64,000 bases of DNA from a bacterium. GTDB taxonomy: Bacteria; Bacillota; Bacilli; Lactobacillales; Streptococcaceae. Under the pieces are notes generated by a model. That model was given only the letters and a program-made list of their open reading frames with translations. It was not told the DNA's origin and did no database searches. The stretch's first letter is position 1. Each line of letters begins with the position of its first letter. The DNA lies in NCBI GenBank assembly GCA_905221235.1, contig CAJNCJ010000003.1, positions 62,001-126,000 of the forward strand, written 5' to 3'. Shown in pieces: positions 33,011-42,088 of the stretch. The translations under genes and the position numbers were made by a program.

Positions 33011-34903
33011 TTACCAAATAATCACGCGCTCTTCTGGTGAACGCCACATACCGTCGCCTTCTTTGACATCATAGGTTGTAAAGAAATCATCGAAGTTTGG
33101 CACTTGCACATTGACACGGAGTTTGGCTGGCGCGTGCACATCCACGCTAGCCAAGAGTTTCATAAATTCTGGGCGACCTTTCATGCGCCAGATGCGACCG
33201 AAATTGTAGAAAAATTCTTCTGCCGAGAAGTCTGGTTCTCGCTTAGCTGCTTCAAGCGCTGCTGCGATTCCTCCCAAGTCAGCCACGTTTTCTGACACAG
33301 TTAATTTACCGTTGATGGTTGCACCATAAGAATCCTGTCCATCAAATTGGTCAATAACTTTTTGTGTTTTCTCCTTGAAGGCAGCATAGTCGCTCTCTGT
33401 CCACCAATCCTTGAGGCTACCATTTTCATCAAAGGAAGCTCCGTTGGTATCAAAAGCGTGGGAAATTTCATGGGCAATAACCGCACCAATACCACCGTAG
33501 TTAGCAGAAGATGACTGATGCAAATCATAGAAAGGCGCCTGTAAAATGGCCGCCGGGAAGACAATCAGGTTCTTCTGTGGATTGTAGTAGGCGTTGACCA
33601 TATGAGCAGGCATACCCCACTCCTTGTAGTCTACAGGCTGGTTCCACTTGCTCCAACTGTGCTTGATTTCCACACGCGCAAAGGCTAAAGCATTGTCAAA
33701 AAGACTAGCATTTTCATCCACTACCTTGTCCTTGTAGCGTTCTGGCAATTCTTCTGGGTAACCGATATAAGGCTTGATAACATTGAGTTTGACAATGGCC
33801 TTATCACGAGTTTCAGGAGTTAGCCAGTCATTCTTAGCCAAGCGTTCCTTATAGACATCAATCATGGTTGCCACTTTTTTCTCCACGTCTGCCTTGGCTT
33901 CTGGGGAGAATTTTTCATGGGCATACCAAAGACCCAAGGCTTGTTTGAATGGACCTTGTGCTAGCTGGTAGGCTGCCTTGACCTTGTCTTTGGCTTCTGG
34001 AACTCCAGAAAGAGCACGGCTGTAGGCACCTGACAAGACACGGATTTCTTCTGTTAAATAGCTGGTTGAAAGATTGACAACACTCAAAATCAAGGTTGCC
34101 TTAAGGAGAGGCCAAGCTTCTTCACTATAGAATTGCTCTGCTGCTTGCCAGAAACGTTCCTCGTCTACGATAACCTTGTCTGGCACTTGTCCAAGAACTG
34201 CTTGGAAGAAGTCATCCAAAGGTAGAGCAGGCGCGAATTTCTTGAAATCTTCATAAGCATATGGATGGTAGAGTTTAGCATATTCTGAACTTTCTTCATT
34301 AGAGAGCACCACTGCCGCAACTCGACGGTCCAATTCAAGTCTTTTTTCTAGCAAGTCTTCAATTTCTTCGTCAGAGAAATCATAAGCCTTGAGGAGATTG
34401 GCGCTGGTTTCTTTCCAAAGAGTCAAGAGTTCCTCGCGCTGAGGATGGTCTTCAGCATAGTAGGTCGTATCTGGCAAAATCGTGCTTGGAGCGCTAGCCC
34501 ACAAAACGTTGATTCTGGCATCCATAAAGTCTGGCGATACACCAAAAGGAAGGAAATTAGGTTTGCCAGCAAGTTCAAACTCTGCTAGTCTAGCTGTAAA
34601 ATCCGCAAAAGTCTCCAATTCTTGGAATTCTTTAAGGAGTGGTAAGACAGGTTTGATACCGTCAGCTTCTCTCTTATCAAAATCACGAACTAGGTGGTGA
34701 TATTTGACAAAGTTTGCCAAAATAGCATCCTTAGGCACCTCTTCTCCTGTCAACCACTTGTCTGTTGTCGCCAGCATCAGGTCTTCAATTTCCTGGTCTA
34801 AATCAACAAAACCTCCCGTTTGAGACTTATCTGCTGGGATTTCAGCCGTCTTCTGCCATTCTCCATTGATTGCATCATAAAAATCATCTTGATAACGTGT
34901 CAT
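33011..34903 (-). CDS. pepO: Endopeptidase O (M13 metallopeptidase)
   Basis: A 630-residue neprilysin-type zinc peptidase. The zinc motif AHEISHAFD (HExxH) lies near residue 478, the third-ligand region ENVADLGGIAAALEA near 540, and the structural motif NAYYNPQKNLIVFPAAIL before them. I start at the ATG at 34903 (MTRYQDDFYDAING); an in-frame extension of 20 codons upstream lacks a ribosome site. No signal peptide is visible, although PepO is reported at the pneumococcal surface, where it binds plasminogen and fibronectin. It is divergent from psaBCA. Confidence 0.95.
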   Translation of the reverse strand: MTRYQDDFYDAINGEWQKTAEIPADKSQTGGFVDLDQEIEDLMLATTDKWLTGEEVPKDAILANFVKYHHLVRDFDKREADGIKPVLPLLKEFQELETFADFTARLAEFELAGKPNFLPFGVSPDFMDARINVLWASAPSTILPDTTYYAEDHPQREELLTLWKETSANLLKAYDFSDEEIEDLLEKRLELDRRVAAVVLSNEESSEYAKLYHPYAYEDFKKFAPALPLDDFFQAVLGQVPDKVIVDEERFWQAAEQFYSEEAWPLLKATLILSVVNLSTSYLTEEIRVLSGAYSRALSGVPEAKDKVKAAYQLAQGPFKQALGLWYAHEKFSPEAKADVEKKVATMIDVYKERLAKNDWLTPETRDKAIVKLNVIKPYIGYPEELPERYKDKVVDENASLFDNALAFARVEIKHSWSKWNQPVDYKEWGMPAHMVNAYYNPQKNLIVFPAAILQAPFYDLHQSSSANYGGIGAVIAHEISHAFDTNGASFDENGSLKDWWTESDYAAFKEKTQKVIDQFDGQDSYGATINGKLTVSENVADLGGIAAALEAAKREPDFSAEEFFYNFGRIWRMKGRPEFMKLLASVDVHAPAKLRVNVQVPNFDDFFTTYDVKEGDGMWRSPEERVIIW

Positions 34904-35018
34904 CTTGTTCTCGCTTTCATTTGTACTTGCTTTTAGCTTAACAAAAATTACCTGGGAATGCAATTAAAAATGAACTGATACTTTCTATTGTTTTTCAGTT
35001 ATTATTTTAATTTTTTCA

Positions 35019-35040
35019 AAAATTAACTTGACTTAATTTT
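35019..35040. promoter_or_regulatory. PsaR operator upstream of psaBCA
   Basis: A perfect palindrome AAAATTAA-CTTGAC-TTAATTTT (one further base pair extends it each side) overlaps the -35 of the psaBCA promoter. It matches the DtxR/MntR-type PsaR site described for this operon, and psaR itself is in the window at 24952. Confidence 0.88.
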
Positions 35041-35056
35041 TTTTTTAAGGTATATT
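35028..35056 (+). promoter_or_regulatory. psaBCA promoter
   Basis: The -35 TTGACT and -10 TATATT are exactly 17 bases apart. Metal-bound PsaR on the overlapping palindrome would block polymerase. Confidence 0.85.
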
Positions 35057-35080
35057 AAGAGACAGGAGGAATACAACTGT

Positions 35081-35803
35081 ATGATACGTATCGAAAACCT
35101 CAGTGTCTCCTACAAAGAAACGTTGGCACTTAAGGATATTTCTCTAGTGCTCCATGGACCAACAATTACCGGTATCATTGGTCCAAACGGTGCTGGGAAA
35201 TCAACATTATTAAAAGGGATGCTGGGAATTATCCCACATCAAGGTCAGGCATTTCTCGATGACAAGGAAGTTAAAAAATCCTTACATCGAATCGCCTATG
35301 TCGAACAAAAAATCAATATCGACTACAACTTTCCCATCAAGGTCAAGGAATGCGTCTCGTTAGGACTCTTTCCCTCTATCCCTCTCTTTCGAAGTTTAAA
35401 TGCTAAACATTGGAAGAAAGTGCAAGAGGCCCTTGAAATTGTCGGTCTAGCTGACTACGCTGAACGTCAAATCAGTCAACTGTCTGGAGGTCAGTTCCAG
35501 CGAGTCTTGATTGCCAGATGTTTAGTTCAGGAAGCCGACTATATCCTCTTGGATGAACCCTTTGTTGGGATTGACTCAGTCAGTGAGGAAATCATCATGA
35601 ATACGCTGAGAGATCTGAAAAAAGCTGGGAAGACGGTTCTCATCGTCCACCACGACCTCAGCAAGGTTCCCCACTACTTCGATCAAGTCTTGCTTGTCAA
35701 TCGAGAAGTGATTGCCTTTGGTCCAACCAAAGAAACCTTTACCGAAGCCAATCTCAAAGAAGCTTACGGTAATCGACTATTTTTCAATGGAGGTGACCTA
35801 TGA
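35081..35803 (+). CDS. psaB: Manganese ABC transporter, ATP-binding protein
   Basis: A 240-residue ATPase of the Mn/Zn (MntB/ZnuC) type. Walker [10 protein letters not shown] near residue 37, signature LSGGQFQR, Walker B YILLDEP and H-loop IVHHD are intact. It powers Mn2+ uptake with PsaC and PsaA. It is first in the operon and its end overlaps psaC by four bases (ATGA), so translation is coupled. Confidence 0.96.
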   Translation: MIRIENLSVSYKETLALKDISLVLHGPTITGIIGPNGAGKSTLLKGMLGIIPHQGQAFLDDKEVKKSLHRIAYVEQKINIDYNFPIKVKECVSLGLFPSIPLFRSLNAKHWKKVQEALEIVGLADYAERQISQLSGGQFQRVLIARCLVQEADYILLDEPFVGIDSVSEEIIMNTLRDLKKAGKTVLIVHHDLSKVPHYFDQVLLVNREVIAFGPTKETFTEANLKEAYGNRLFFNGGDL

Positions 35804-36648
35804 TTGCAGAATTTATCGATGGATTACAAAAATTCCATTTCTTACAAAATGCCTTGATAACAGCCATTGTCATCGGGGTCGTAGCTGGAGCTGTGGGATG
35901 TTTCATCATCCTACGCGGGATGTCACTCATGGGAGATGCCATTTCACATGCTGTCTTGCCAGGTGTAGCCCTATCCTTCATCTTGGGCCTTGACTTCTTC
36001 ATCGGAGCCATTGTCTTTGGACTACTAGCTGCCATCATCATTACCTACATCAAGGGGAACTCGATTATCAAAAGCGATACCGCCATCGGCATTACCTTTT
36101 CTTCTTTCTTAGCCCTCGGTATCATCTTGATTAGTGTCGCTAAAAGTTCAACTGACCTTTTCCATATCCTTTTTGGTAATATCCTAGCCGTCCAAGATAC
36201 AGATATGTTTATTACTATGGGTGTTGGGGCAGTCATTCTCTTGTTAATCTGGATTTTCTTCAAGCAACTCTTGATAACTTCCTTTGATGAACTCTTGGCT
36301 AAAGCCATGGGAATGCCTGTCAATTTCTATCACTACCTTCTCATGGTACTCTTGACTCTCGTGTCTGTGACAGCCATGCAAAGTGTCGGAACTATCCTGA
36401 TTGTAGCCATGCTGATTACCCCAGCTGCAACTGCTTATCTTTATGCTAATAGCCTGAAAAGCATGATTTTCCTTTCCTCAACCTTTGGAGCGATAGCTTC
36501 AGTTTTGGGACTCTTTATCGGCTATAGCTTTAACGTTGCGGCAGGTTCTAGTATCGTGCTCACAGCTGCTAGTTTCTTTCTCATTAGCTTCTTTATCGCT
36601 CCAAAACAACGATATTTGAAACTGAAAAATAAACATTTGTTAAAATAA
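35800..36648 (+). CDS. psaC: Manganese ABC transporter, permease
   Basis: A 282-residue ABC-3 family permease with about eight transmembrane segments. The conserved blocks [22 protein letters not shown] (with the Asp/His metal path) and the coupling region LLAKAMGMP are present. A single gene implies a homodimer. It overlaps psaB and is followed by psaA after 31 bases. Confidence 0.96.
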   Translation: MIAEFIDGLQKFHFLQNALITAIVIGVVAGAVGCFIILRGMSLMGDAISHAVLPGVALSFILGLDFFIGAIVFGLLAAIIITYIKGNSIIKSDTAIGITFSSFLALGIILISVAKSSTDLFHILFGNILAVQDTDMFITMGVGAVILLLIWIFFKQLLITSFDELLAKAMGMPVNFYHYLLMVLLTLVSVTAMQSVGTILIVAMLITPAATAYLYANSLKSMIFLSSTFGAIASVLGLFIGYSFNVAAGSSIVLTAASFFLISFFIAPKQRYLKLKNKHLLK

Positions 36649-36679
36649 GGGGCAAAACCCCAATAAATTGGAGGATCTA

Positions 36680-37609
36680 ATGAAAAAATTAGGTACATTA
36701 CTCGTTCTCTTTCTTTCCGTCATCGCTCTTGTAGCATGTGCTAGCGGAAAAAAAGATGCAGCTTCTGGTCAAAAACTAAAAGTTGTTGCTACAAACTCAA
36801 TCATCGCTGATATTACTAAAAATATTGCTGGTGACAAGATTGATCTTCACAGTATCGTTCCTGTTGGTCAAGACCCACACGAATACGAACCACTTCCTGA
36901 AGACGTTAAGAAAACTTCTCAAGCTGATTTGATTTTCTATAACGGTATCAACCTTGAAACAGGTGGCAATGCTTGGTTTACAAAATTGGTAGAAAATGCT
37001 AAGAAAACTGAAAACAAAGACTACTTTGCAGTCAGCGAAGGCGTTGATGTTATCTACCTTGAAGGCCAAAACGAAAAAGGCAAAGAAGACCCACACGCTT
37101 GGCTTAACCTTGAAAACGGTATGATTTTTGCTAAAAATATCGCAAAACAATTGAGCGCTAAAGACCCTAGCAATAAGGAATTCTACGAAAAAAACCTCAA
37201 AGAATATACTGATAAGCTAGACAAACTTGATAAGGAAGCTAAAGCTAAATTCAACAACATCCCTGCTGAGAAAAAACTCATCGTAACCAGCGAAGGATGC
37301 TTCAAATACTTCTCTAAAGCCTACGGTGTCCCAAGTGCCTACATCTGGGAAATCAATACTGAAGAAGAAGGAACACCTGACCAAATCAAGACCTTGGTTG
37401 AAAAACTTCGCCAAACAAAAACTCCTTCACTCTTTGTAGAATCAAGTGTGGATGACCGTCCAATGAAGACTGTTTCTCAAGACACAAACATCCCAATCTA
37501 CGCACAAATCTTTACTGACTCTATCGCAGAACAAGGTAAAGAAGGCGACAGCTACTACAACATGATGAAATACAACCTTGACAAGATTGCTGAAGGATTG
37601 GCAAAATAA
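36680..37609 (+). CDS. psaA: Manganese-binding lipoprotein PsaA
   Basis: A 309-residue surface lipoprotein, the binding component of the Mn2+ importer. The lipobox is LVAC with Cys20, and the four metal ligands His67, His139, Glu205 and Asp280 all fall at the published pneumococcal positions. I use ATG 36680, preceded by TTGGAGG. Besides manganese supply it supports oxidative stress resistance and is itself bound by Zn2+. A BOX repeat begins at its stop codon. Confidence 0.97.
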   Translation: MKKLGTLLVLFLSVIALVACASGKKDAASGQKLKVVATNSIIADITKNIAGDKIDLHSIVPVGQDPHEYEPLPEDVKKTSQADLIFYNGINLETGGNAWFTKLVENAKKTENKDYFAVSEGVDVIYLEGQNEKGKEDPHAWLNLENGMIFAKNIAKQLSAKDPSNKEFYEKNLKEYTDKLDKLDKEAKAKFNNIPAEKKLIVTSEGCFKYFSKAYGVPSAYIWEINTEEEGTPDQIKTLVEKLRQTKTPSLFVESSVDDRPMKTVSQDTNIPIYAQIFTDSIAEQGKEGDSYYNMMKYNLDKIAEGLAK

Positions 37610-37724
37610 TACTCTTCAAAAATCAAATTCAAACCACGTCAGCTTTATCTGCAACCTCAAAGCGGTGCTTTGAGCAACCTGTGGCTAGCTTCCTAGTTTG
37701 CTCTTTGATTTTCATTGAGTATAA
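37610..37724 (+). repeat. BOX element 4
   Basis: Opposite orientation to the other four: begins TACTCTTCAAAAATCAAA at the psaA stop and ends TTTTCATTGAGTATAA. The interior is of the GCAACCTCAAAGCGGTGC type. Confidence 0.9.
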
Positions 37725-37732
37725 ACCTCTGA

Positions 37733-37766
37733 AAAACGTCATTCTTTTCCGAATTGACGTTTTTTC
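37733..37766 (+). terminator. Terminator after psaA
   Basis: AAAAACGTCA and TGACGTTTTTT form a stem with a T-run, between the BOX repeat and tpx; it separates psaBCA from tpx in part. Confidence 0.75.
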
Positions 37767-37791
37767 TATGCCCACATTTCCAGTCAAATCA

Positions 37792-37821
37792 TTGGAAAAT
37801 TCTGACTGTTTCAGCTAAAAT
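37792..37821 (+). promoter_or_regulatory. tpx promoter
   Basis: The -35 TTGGAA and -10 TAAAAT are 18 bases apart, 26 bases before the tpx start. Confidence 0.55.
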
Positions 37822-37846
37822 GGAAGAAAAAAGATTGGAGTATCTT

Positions 37847-38338
37847 ATGGTAACTTTTCTCGGAAATCCTGTGAGCTTTACAGGTAAACAACTACAAGTC
37901 GGCGACAAGGCACTTGATTTTTCTCTCACTACAACAGACCTTTCTAAAAAATCTCTAGCTGATTTTGATGGGAAGAAAAAAGTCTTGAGTGTCGTGCCTT
38001 CTATCGATACAGGCATCTGCTCAACTCAAACGCGTCGTTTTAATGAAGAACTGGCTGGACTGGATAATACGGTTGTCTTGACTGTTTCTATGGATCTACC
38101 TTTTGCCCAAAAACGTTGGTGCGGTGCTGAAGGTATTGAAAATGCCATCATGCTCTCAGACTATTTCGACCAGTCCTTTGGACGTGATTATGCCCTCTTA
38201 ATCAATGAGTGGCACCTATTGGCACGCGCAGTCTTTGTCCTCGATACTGACAATACTATTCGCTACGTTGAATACGTGGACAATATCAACTCTGAACCAA
38301 ACTTCGAAGCCGCAATTACAGCAGCTAAAGCCCTATAG
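37847..38338 (+). CDS. tpx: Thiol peroxidase (Tpx, PsaD)
   Basis: A 163-residue atypical 2-Cys peroxiredoxin that reduces H2O2 and organic hydroperoxides. The peroxidatic Cys58 in [10 protein letters not shown] and resolving Cys92 in KRWCGAEG are both present. I start at ATG 37847 (MVTFLGNPV) with GGAG before it; an upstream in-frame ATG is not used. Location behind psaBCA, as in pneumococcus, links manganese uptake and peroxide defence. Confidence 0.95.
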   Translation: MVTFLGNPVSFTGKQLQVGDKALDFSLTTTDLSKKSLADFDGKKKVLSVVPSIDTGICSTQTRRFNEELAGLDNTVVLTVSMDLPFAQKRWCGAEGIENAIMLSDYFDQSFGRDYALLINEWHLLARAVFVLDTDNTIRYVEYVDNINSEPNFEAAITAAKAL

Positions 38339-38339
38339 A

Positions 38340-38392
38340 AAAAATCCTCTGTCACAAAGAGTTCCTGCTCTTTGAAACGGAGGATTTTTGTT
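38340..38392 (+). terminator. Terminator after tpx
   Basis: A two-part stem: outer AAAATCCTC/GAGGATTTT and inner CAAAGAG/CTCTTTG, followed by a T-run. Confidence 0.75.
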
Positions 38393-38433
38393 TACGAGTA
38401 AATAAAAGTTCAATCAGCTAAAAATAACTACCT

Positions 38434-38549
38434 TATACTCAATGAAAATCAAAGAGTAAACTAAGACTCTAGCCTCAAGCTGCTCAAGACACTGTTTTGG
38501 GTTGCAGATGGAAGCTGACGTGGTTTGAAGAGATTTTCGAATAGTATTA
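38434..38549 (-). repeat. BOX element 5 (overlaps permease stop codon)
   Basis: Begins TATACTCAATGAAAATCAAAG and ends CGAATAGTATTA, the last three bases being the complement of the permease stop codon. The interior is a TTGCTCAAG-type variant with several substitutions. Confidence 0.85.
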
Positions 38550-41255
38550 CTCTACAGATTTCAAGGCTTCTAACATATCAACTTTTCTCAGATGATGATT
38601 GACAAAGAAACCAAGTACGGTCAAAATGATGCTTACTGCTGCCACCGGAATCGCATAGACTTCCCAGCCTACCTGCGGATAAAAGAGAATAGTCGCAGGA
38701 GAAATCATTTGAATCAAAAATTGGTGTAAATAGAAACCAGATACCAAACCAAGTACGATTCCCACAAGAGACAAGACAATCGTCTCACGGTAAATGTAGA
38801 GGGTGACTTCTTTATTATGAAAACCGAGCACCTTGATAGTGGAGAGTTCACGGATTCTCTCAGCCACGTTGATATTGGTCAAATTGTAGAGGATAACCAT
38901 AGCCAACAGAACCGATACGATGACCAAGATAGTCATGGTCTGATTGAGTGAACTTGCGACCGAGTCAAAAAGTCGAATTGCTGAAGCATTCTGGACAACA
39001 CTGGACACCGCAGATTGATTCATAAGTAAGCCGGCCTGTCTTTCGATACTAGGCGCACTAGAATCCTTTAGCGAAACCAGATAAGTGTTGGCTTGGGGTA
39101 GCTGTCCGTAAATTTGCTCATAGCTAACCTGACTCATATAAATAAAGTGGCCAACGTAGTTCTCAGTAATAGCAGCGACCGTTAGTTCCTTACCTTCAAT
39201 TTCTAAAGTCTGTCCAACCTTAACACCTGCCAGCTGGGCGAGTTTAGCTGTAATAACAACTCCATCTTTTAATGTCAACTCTTGCTGATGATGTTGCAGA
39301 TGAATAAAGGGAGTCAAATCTTCCTTCTCTGTCATCATAAGGGTAATGGTCTGAAGACCAGCCTTACCTTTGAAATCCTTGTCTAGCGTTTTAGAATAGA
39401 TTTTCTGGTAGGCTTGAATATCCTGCCCTTTCAACACTTCTTCTAGATTTGCCTTGTCTTGATTGGTCGCACTAAGATTTTCAGAGACAATCATTTGATA
39501 CTGTTGGATTTGTTGAAACTGTCTAGACGGAACTCCTGCTACAGAGGATTGGATTCCCAAACCTGCAAAGAGCAGGGCTACAGAACCTGCTACACCAAAG
39601 ATCGTCATCAACATCCGCTGCTTATAACGGAAGATATTGCGAGCTGTTACCTTATGAGTAAAACTTAGACGGCGCCAAATAAAACCGATGCGCTCCAGTA
39701 AGATTTTAGCTCCTTTAACAGGAGGTTTAGGCAGTAAAAGCTGGGCTGCTTCATCATGAAGTTCCCTACGAGCTACCAGATAGGCTGGTAACACACTCGC
39801 CAACCAACTCAAACCAAGAGCCAGTAAGCTATAGGTCCAATAGAACTGAATCTGGGTTTCTCCCACTACCATACCTTTTGTAATAACACTTGAAATCACA
39901 CTGGCTAGTAAATAATGTCCAAGTATACTACCTAGAGCTGTTCCGACAGTTCCAGCTACTAGACCGTAGAGGAGAAACTTGGCAATAATATCCTTGCTAC
40001 GATAGCCCAAGGCCTTAAAAATTCCTGCATGAGTTCGCTCTTCATCCACAAAGCGAGTCATAGTTGTGAAGGTCACCATAGCTGCTACGGCATAAAGAAC
40101 CACAGGAAAAATATTGCCCACTGCCCGAATACTGGCTGAAGCATTACTGTACATGAGATAGCCCTGACCACCTGGTATGGTCTGACGATTATAGACTTGA
40201 TACTTGGGCTCCGCCAAATCATCCAAGACTTGCTGATGTTTTTCTAATTTTTCCTTTTCTTGGGCTAGATTTTGTTCAGCCTGCTTTAGTTTGTCCTCTT
40301 CCTTACTCAATTCCTGCTTGGCTTGGGTAAGTTGAGCACTGGCCTGCTCTCTCTGATCTTGAGGAAGCAAGGCTAGTTGACTTTCCTGAGCCTGTAAACG
40401 AGCTTGAGCAGCTGCCAAACGACGCTTGCCTTCCTGTAAATTAGTCTCAGCCTTATCAAGGGTTTCTTTGCCTTTGTCTAGAGACTCTTGTCCTTCTTTT
40501 CTCAAGAGTTGTAGACGTGCCTTGCCATTATCTGATAAAGTTTGTTCAAGTTCTTCCTGATGTTGCTTGGATTTCTCTTCATAAGCTGCTGAAAAAGCAT
40601 TTAATCCTGCTAAATCTTGATATTTCAAACGAGCTATATTGTAGACTTTCTGATCAAACTGACTAGGTAAAATCACTCCATAGGCTGTCAGAGTCCCACT
40701 TCCACTTCCTGCGTAGCCCATATCTCGCTGGGAGAGGATTTCAGCTGAATCCACAAAACCAGTAATTGTATAAGTATGGTCTTTTAAAGAGGAAGGCCCC
40801 TCTTCTTTTTCTTTAAAACTAATCTCCTGCCCCACGCTGTATTGGCCTTGCAAATGAGTGGCCAAAGCAATTTCCTGGTCTGACTGAGGAAACCGCCCCT
40901 CTCTTAGCTGAAAGGTTGAAATTCGCTCTGGTTTGGAGTACAGCCGAATAGCATCCTGCCTATTTTCCATAGTCACATCTGTCAAATAGCCAAACTCAAC
41001 CTCTGCGCCCTCTATCTGTTCTAGTTCTTCTTGATCTGCTTGATCCAAACCATAATTAGACATAACTGCCAAATCCAAGGTTTGAGCAGTTGTTAAATAA
41101 GCATTAGCTGTCGCCTCCATGTTGGGGCTAGTCACTTTGAGGCCTACTAAGGCTAGAGACCCTAACATCATCAAGGTCAAGATGGATAAAAAACGCCCTT
41201 TGGAGCCTGTGAAGGACTGAATTAAGTCCTTCCAATAGGTTTTTCGCTTCATCAT
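38547..41255 (-). CDS. FtsX/MacB-like ABC transporter permease with long coiled coil
   Basis: A 902-residue permease. After an N-terminal transmembrane segment (about 20-42), an extracellular domain contains a charged coiled coil (residues 235-345, repeats of Lys, Glu and Gln), then three membrane segments (about 375-490), a second extracellular domain and three C-terminal membrane segments. The layout is that of two FtsX-type permeases fused. Its stop is read from within a BOX repeat. It begins one base after the ATPase gene. The substrate is unknown; such transporters work in lipoprotein export, peptide resistance or cell-wall control. Confidence 0.85.
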   Translation of the reverse strand: MMKRKTYWKDLIQSFTGSKGRFLSILTLMMLGSLALVGLKVTSPNMEATANAYLTTAQTLDLAVMSNYGLDQADQEELEQIEGAEVEFGYLTDVTMENRQDAIRLYSKPERISTFQLREGRFPQSDQEIALATHLQGQYSVGQEISFKEKEEGPSSLKDHTYTITGFVDSAEILSQRDMGYAGSGSGTLTAYGVILPSQFDQKVYNIARLKYQDLAGLNAFSAAYEEKSKQHQEELEQTLSDNGKARLQLLRKEGQESLDKGKETLDKAETNLQEGKRRLAAAQARLQAQESQLALLPQDQREQASAQLTQAKQELSKEEDKLKQAEQNLAQEKEKLEKHQQVLDDLAEPKYQVYNRQTIPGGQGYLMYSNASASIRAVGNIFPVVLYAVAAMVTFTTMTRFVDEERTHAGIFKALGYRSKDIIAKFLLYGLVAGTVGTALGSILGHYLLASVISSVITKGMVVGETQIQFYWTYSLLALGLSWLASVLPAYLVARRELHDEAAQLLLPKPPVKGAKILLERIGFIWRRLSFTHKVTARNIFRYKQRMLMTIFGVAGSVALLFAGLGIQSSVAGVPSRQFQQIQQYQMIVSENLSATNQDKANLEEVLKGQDIQAYQKIYSKTLDKDFKGKAGLQTITLMMTEKEDLTPFIHLQHHQQELTLKDGVVITAKLAQLAGVKVGQTLEIEGKELTVAAITENYVGHFIYMSQVSYEQIYGQLPQANTYLVSLKDSSAPSIERQAGLLMNQSAVSSVVQNASAIRLFDSVASSLNQTMTILVIVSVLLAMVILYNLTNINVAERIRELSTIKVLGFHNKEVTLYIYRETIVLSLVGIVLGLVSGFYLHQFLIQMISPATILFYPQVGWEVYAIPVAAVSIILTVLGFFVNHHLRKVDMLEALKSVE

Positions 41256-41256
41256 G

Positions 41257-41967
41257 CTAGTACTCCAAACTGTCGATATTCTGAGGATGCTGGTTGATCA
41301 CCACATCCTTGACACTGGCATCGTGCATATGAATCACGCGATCAGCAATGGGCGCCAAAGCTCCATTATGAGTCACGATGATCACCGTCGCTCCCTTTTG
41401 ACGAGACATGTCTTGGAGAATTTTCAAAACCTGCTTACCTGTCTGATAATCCAAGGCTCCAGTCGGTTCATCACAAAGGAGAATTTTAGGATTTTTAGCT
41501 ACCGCGCGTGCAATGGAGACTCGCTGTTGCTCCCCTCCAGAAAGCTGGGCTGGAAAATTATTGAGACGATGAGCCAGACCTACATCTGTCAGAACCTGCT
41601 CAGGATCCAAGGCATCTATCACGATTTCCGAAGCCAGTTCCACATTTTCCTTAGCTGTCAGATTAGATACTAGATTGTAAAACTGAAAAACAAAACCGAC
41701 ATCATTTCTACGGTAATTGGTGCGCTGGTGGGAACTATAGTCCGCAATATTGGCACCATCAATCCAGATTTCTCCCTCGTCATTGGTATCCATTCCCCCA
41801 AGAAGGTTAAGAACTGTTGACTTACCAGCACCTGACGCACCAAGGATAATCACCAGCTCCCCTTTTTCAATTTCAAAATTCACATCACGATTGGCCATAA
41901 TCTCCGTGTCCCCAACCTGATAACGCTTGTAACAATGTTTCATCTCAATATAAGCCATTAGACTCAC
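41257..41967 (-). CDS. ABC transporter ATP-binding protein (MacB/LolD type)
   Basis: A 236-residue ATPase: Walker [10 protein letters not shown] near residue 42, signature LSGGEQQR, Walker [13 protein letters not shown] and H-loop VTHN. The DEPTGALD form is typical of the LolD/MacB/SalX class, in agreement with the FtsX-like permease downstream (one-base gap). Probably a two-gene operon. Confidence 0.93.
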   Translation of the reverse strand: MSLMAYIEMKHCYKRYQVGDTEIMANRDVNFEIEKGELVIILGASGAGKSTVLNLLGGMDTNDEGEIWIDGANIADYSSHQRTNYRRNDVGFVFQFYNLVSNLTAKENVELASEIVIDALDPEQVLTDVGLAHRLNNFPAQLSGGEQQRVSIARAVAKNPKILLCDEPTGALDYQTGKQVLKILQDMSRQKGATVIIVTHNGALAPIADRVIHMHDASVKDVVINQHPQNIDSLEY

Positions 41968-42048
41968 CCTCTCTTAAACAAATTACTTCCTACTACCATT
42001 ATAACGCTTTTTCAACTAGTTGGAAACTGCTTACATTCTCAAACCCTT

Positions 42049-42083
42049 CATAAAAGGCAGTCTCAAACCACTGCCTTTTATCT
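42049..42083 (-). terminator. Terminator after the GH95 gene
   Basis: ATAAAAGGCAG and CTGCCTTTTAT form a perfect 11-base stem with a 10-base loop. Confidence 0.8.
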
Positions 42084-42088
42084 TCTTC

